DNA of 59,743 nt, taken from assembly GCA_910588935.1 (NCBI GenBank), contig CAJUSM010000003.1, forward strand, positions 1-59,743. Reading direction: 5' to 3'. Of this stretch, positions 57,788 to 59,743 are shown piece after piece. Positions within the stretch are counted from its first letter, which is position 1. The number at the start of each line of letters is the position of its first letter. A model generated the notes under the pieces. The model saw only the letters and a list, made by a program, of their open reading frames with translations, ran no database searches and had not been told where the DNA came from. The position numbers were made by a program, and so were the translations under genes. This stretch comes from an uncultured Oscillospiraceae bacterium. Its GTDB lineage: Bacteria > Bacillota > Clostridia > Oscillospirales > Acutalibacteraceae.

Positions 57788-59044
57788 ATGTTTAACGATT
57801 TAATGGATACTATTGGCTTTGTCAGTGCGCAGGATCCCGATGTGGGGGCTGCTATGGAAAAGGAACTGGCCCGCCAGCGCAGGAACCTGGAGCTGATTGC
57901 TTCTGAGAACATCGTTTCTCCGGCGGTTATGGCAGCTATGGGTTCGGTGCTGACCAACAAATACGCGGAAGGTTACCCTGCCCACCGGTATTATGGCGGC
58001 TGCCAGTGCGTGGATATTGTAGAGGATATTGCCAGGGACCGGGCTTGCCGCCTCTTTGGGGCCGAGCATGCCAATGTGCAGCCTCACTCTGGGGCCCAGG
58101 CCAATCTGGCGGTGTATTTTGCTTTCCTTCAGCCTGGCGACACTGTGCTGGGTATGAACCTTTCTGAGGGGGGCCACCTTTCCCATGGCTCGCCTGTCAA
58201 TATGTCTGGCGCGCTGTACAATTTTGTGGCCTATGGGGTGGATCCGGATACAGGCTATATAAACTATGATAAGGTGATGGAGCTGGCAAAGAAGGAAAAG
58301 CCTAAGCTGATTGTGGCTGGGGCCAGCGCCTATCCCAGGGCCATAGATTTTGCTAAGTTCCGGGAGATTGCCAACACCTGCGGCGCTTACCTGATGGTGG
58401 ATATGGCCCATATTGCGGGCTTGGTGGCGGCGGGTTGCCACCAGAACCCCACCCAGTATGCCGATGTGGTGACCACCACTACCCATAAAACCCTTCGGGG
58501 TCCCCGGGGCGGTTTGATTCTCTGCAAAGAACAGTATGCAAAGCAGATCGACAAGGCTATTTTCCCTGGTACCCAAGGCGGCCCTTTAATGCATATTATC
58601 GCCGCCAAAGCCGTATGCTTAGGGGAGGCCTTGCAGCCGGCGTTCAAGACGTATGGCGAGCAGGTGGTGAAAAACGCCGCGGCTTTGGCCAAGGGGCTGA
58701 TGAACCGAGGGGTAAAGCTGGTGTCTGGCGGCACAGACAATCACTTGATGCTGGTAGACCTAAAAGAAAGCGAGCTCACCGGCAAGGAATTGGAGCGCAG
58801 GCTGGACGAGGTCTATATTACCGCAAATAAAAACACGGTTCCTGGCGAGCGGCGCAGCCCCTTTGTAACCAGCGGCGTACGGCTGGGCACGCCTGCCGTT
58901 ACCACTCGGGGCCTGATAGAAGCAGATATGGACGAGGTTGCCCAATGCATTGCTCTGGCCATGGAAGATCACTTTGAAGACAAGGTGGAAGAGCTGCAGG
59001 GTATGGTACAGAGCATCTGCGGGAGATACACCCTGTATCAGTAA
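57788..59044 (+). CDS. glyA: Serine hydroxymethyltransferase
   Basis: 418 aa PLP enzyme converting serine and tetrahydrofolate to glycine and methylene-THF. N-terminal ELIASENIVSPAVMAAMGSVLTNKYAEGYP, PLP Lys234 in TTTTHKTLRGPRGG, VSGGTDNHLMLVDL and RSPFVTSGVRLGTPAVTTRG. TAGGAGG is 9 bases before the ATG. No glycine riboswitch is found; the 41-base gap to the preceding gene makes cotranscription likely. Confidence 0.97.
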   Translation: MFNDLMDTIGFVSAQDPDVGAAMEKELARQRRNLELIASENIVSPAVMAAMGSVLTNKYAEGYPAHRYYGGCQCVDIVEDIARDRACRLFGAEHANVQPHSGAQANLAVYFAFLQPGDTVLGMNLSEGGHLSHGSPVNMSGALYNFVAYGVDPDTGYINYDKVMELAKKEKPKLIVAGASAYPRAIDFAKFREIANTCGAYLMVDMAHIAGLVAAGCHQNPTQYADVVTTTTHKTLRGPRGGLILCKEQYAKQIDKAIFPGTQGGPLMHIIAAKAVCLGEALQPAFKTYGEQVVKNAAALAKGLMNRGVKLVSGGTDNHLMLVDLKESELTGKELERRLDEVYITANKNTVPGERRSPFVTSGVRLGTPAVTTRGLIEADMDEVAQCIALAMEDHFEDKVEELQGMVQSICGRYTLYQ

Positions 59045-59177
59045 GACGAAATAAGCGAATGCTCTCAGCAGATATCGCGTAGCGGGAAAGATGCCAGAAA
59101 ATGAGGTGAAAGTCCGCCAGCCTTTAAAAACAATGCAATTGCCTAAGAAAGAACCATATGCCCAAAATGCGCCGCTG

Positions 59178-59253
59178 GAGCTGCCGGAAAAATTTGTAGG
59201 GAGCGAAAGACCCTGTGCTCCCCAATTCGCCTGCCGGCATTTTTGCGCAGCTC
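59178..59253. other. Long imperfect hairpin between glyA and the flavoprotein gene
   Basis: GAGCTGC (59178-59184) pairs with GCAGCTC (59247-59253), AAAAAT (59188-59193) with ATTTTT (59239-59244), and inside GGGAGC with GCTCCC (59199-59222). The rest of the 255-base gap shows no gene or promoter that I recognise. Could be a leader structure of the downstream gene or a small palindromic element. Confidence 0.45.
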
Positions 59254-59299
59254 TGCTCTCAGCAATCTATCAATCGTGAAAGGAATGTGGTCGCGAATT

Positions 59300-59743
59300 A
59301 TGAAACCATTAGTCCTGGGAAATATATCTTACGGAATGTACGCCATTGGAGTGAAGGACCAGCATGGCCCCAATGCGTGTATTGTCAATACGGTGATGCA
59401 GGTGACAAAAACCTCTCCTTCTGCCCCGCCCCTAATCGCCCTGAGCATGAACCTGGAAAACTATAGCTGCGGCTGTATTGAGGAAAGCGGCGTTTTCACC
59501 ATCTCGGTGCTTTCAGAGGATACCCCTGCCACTGTTATTGGCGCCCTGGGCTTTATCTCTGGCCGCAACGGGAATAAGCTGGAGAACATCCGCCATAAAG
59601 TGCTGATGGAAGGCGTGCCGGTAATCAAAGAAAATACCTGCTGCTGGTTTCTGTGCAAGGTGAAGGATCAGCTGCGGGTGGGGGGCCAAGAGATTTTCGT
59701 GGCAGAAATTGTTGCTGGCAGCGATATGGCCGGGGGGCGTGAG
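59300..59743 (+). CDS. Flavin reductase-like domain protein (5' part, continues beyond the window)
   Basis: 148 codons to the right edge, no stop. MKPLVLGNISYGMYAIGVKD, NACIVNTVMQVT, PPLIALSMNLENYSC, SGVFTISVLSEDTP, LGFISGRNGNKLENI, then GVPVIKENTCCWFLCKV and GQEIFVAEIVAG follow the FMN-binding flavin reductase domain that often opens high-molecular-weight rubredoxins or flavoredoxins of anaerobes. It probably serves electron transfer to oxygen or peroxide detoxification. AAAGGA is rather far (about 15 bases) from ATG 59300; an in-frame ATG at 59285 abuts it, so the start is not fully settled. Confidence 0.85.
   Translation, partial: MKPLVLGNISYGMYAIGVKDQHGPNACIVNTVMQVTKTSPSAPPLIALSMNLENYSCGCIEESGVFTISVLSEDTPATVIGALGFISGRNGNKLENIRHKVLMEGVPVIKENTCCWFLCKVKDQLRVGGQEIFVAEIVAGSDMAGGRE

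Noticed and set aside
59108..59122. GGTGAAAGTCCGCC resembles a cobalamin riboswitch or group II intron segment.
   Set aside because: The other conserved parts (CCCGCCACTG, GAAGCCAGGAGACC) are absent and no reverse transcriptase or domain V was seen.
59109..59129. AAAGTCCGCCAGCCTTTAAA is nearly the same as a segment at 18319-18337 (18 of 20 bases).
   Set aside because: A few such matches are expected by chance in 60 kb on two strands, and similarity does not extend to the hairpin arms.

Overview
This is about 60 kb of ordinary chromosome from a fairly GC-rich, low-copy, spore-lineage Firmicute. The best guess is an anaerobic gut clostridium of the Oscillospirales/Ruminococcaceae type. Supporting signs are GerW (YtfJ), a DacF-like carboxypeptidase, type III pantothenate kinase, short (archaeal-type) ProS, FeoAB with a DtxR-family regulator, and an SLH-anchored repeat protein. 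Nearly all promoters are vegetative TTGACA-17-TATAAT types, and ribosome binding sites are strong AGGAGG types. No rRNA, tRNA, CRISPR array, prophage or IS element was seen.

Layout. 1-5.9 kb (+): scpA end, scpB, a DUF2953 protein, gerW, dacF, a GH127 arabinofuranosidase and an RluB-type pseudouridine synthase. 5.9-8.9 kb: feoBA (-) divergent from a DtxR/MntR-type regulator. 9-12 kb (+): trkA-trkH potassium uptake. 12-18.2 kb (-): a small sigma region-4 protein, an orphan peptide-binding lipoprotein, a sugar isomerase/dehydrogenase pair behind a CcpA-like site, and proS. 18.3-19.5 kb: a hairpin-rich repeat, two broken VOC genes and acpP. 19.6-25.1 kb (+): aroE-aroK, then a separately promoted leader with a Phe/Tyr-rich mini-ORF and two terminators, then aroF-tyrA-aroB and a small P-loop kinase.

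25.2-30.2 kb (+) is an envelope-stress style module: PadR, HAAS membrane protein, response regulator, ABC ATPase, permease, a degenerate second permease and a frameshifted histidine kinase. 30.2-33.5 kb (-) is the giant surface protein. 33.7-46 kb (-) is branched-chain amino acid metabolism: ilvD with a DUF815 ATPase, ilvC heading an odd operon (PhnB/VOC, MBL hydrolase, transglutaminase, lipoprotein), ilvBN, ridA and ilvA, with two GNATs. 46.7-53.9 kb (-) holds a PLC-like protein, a possible structured RNA, and a clostridial housekeeping run nusB-(Kae1/TsaD-like)-xseA-[GNAT pseudogene, ATPase]-xseB-ispA-rluA type. 54-59.7 kb holds a 56-aa protein, coaX-ECF transporter (-) divergent from coaBC (+), an unknown membrane protein, glyA and the start of a flavin-reductase-like gene.

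How the genes work together. Chorismate, tyrosine and branched-chain synthesis form most of the window. RidA sits with IlvA/IlvB, as expected for disposal of enamines made by threonine dehydratase. CoaX, the ECF S-component and CoaBC cover pantothenate uptake and CoA synthesis. Five genes carry frameshifts (two VOC, second permease, histidine kinase, one GNAT), several at homopolymers, so either local decay or sequence errors should be considered. The most interesting non-textbook signals are the aroF leader, the slippery site in the histidine kinase, the structured RNA near 47.7 kb and the uncharacterised genes behind ilvC. No clearly new defence or mobile system was found.
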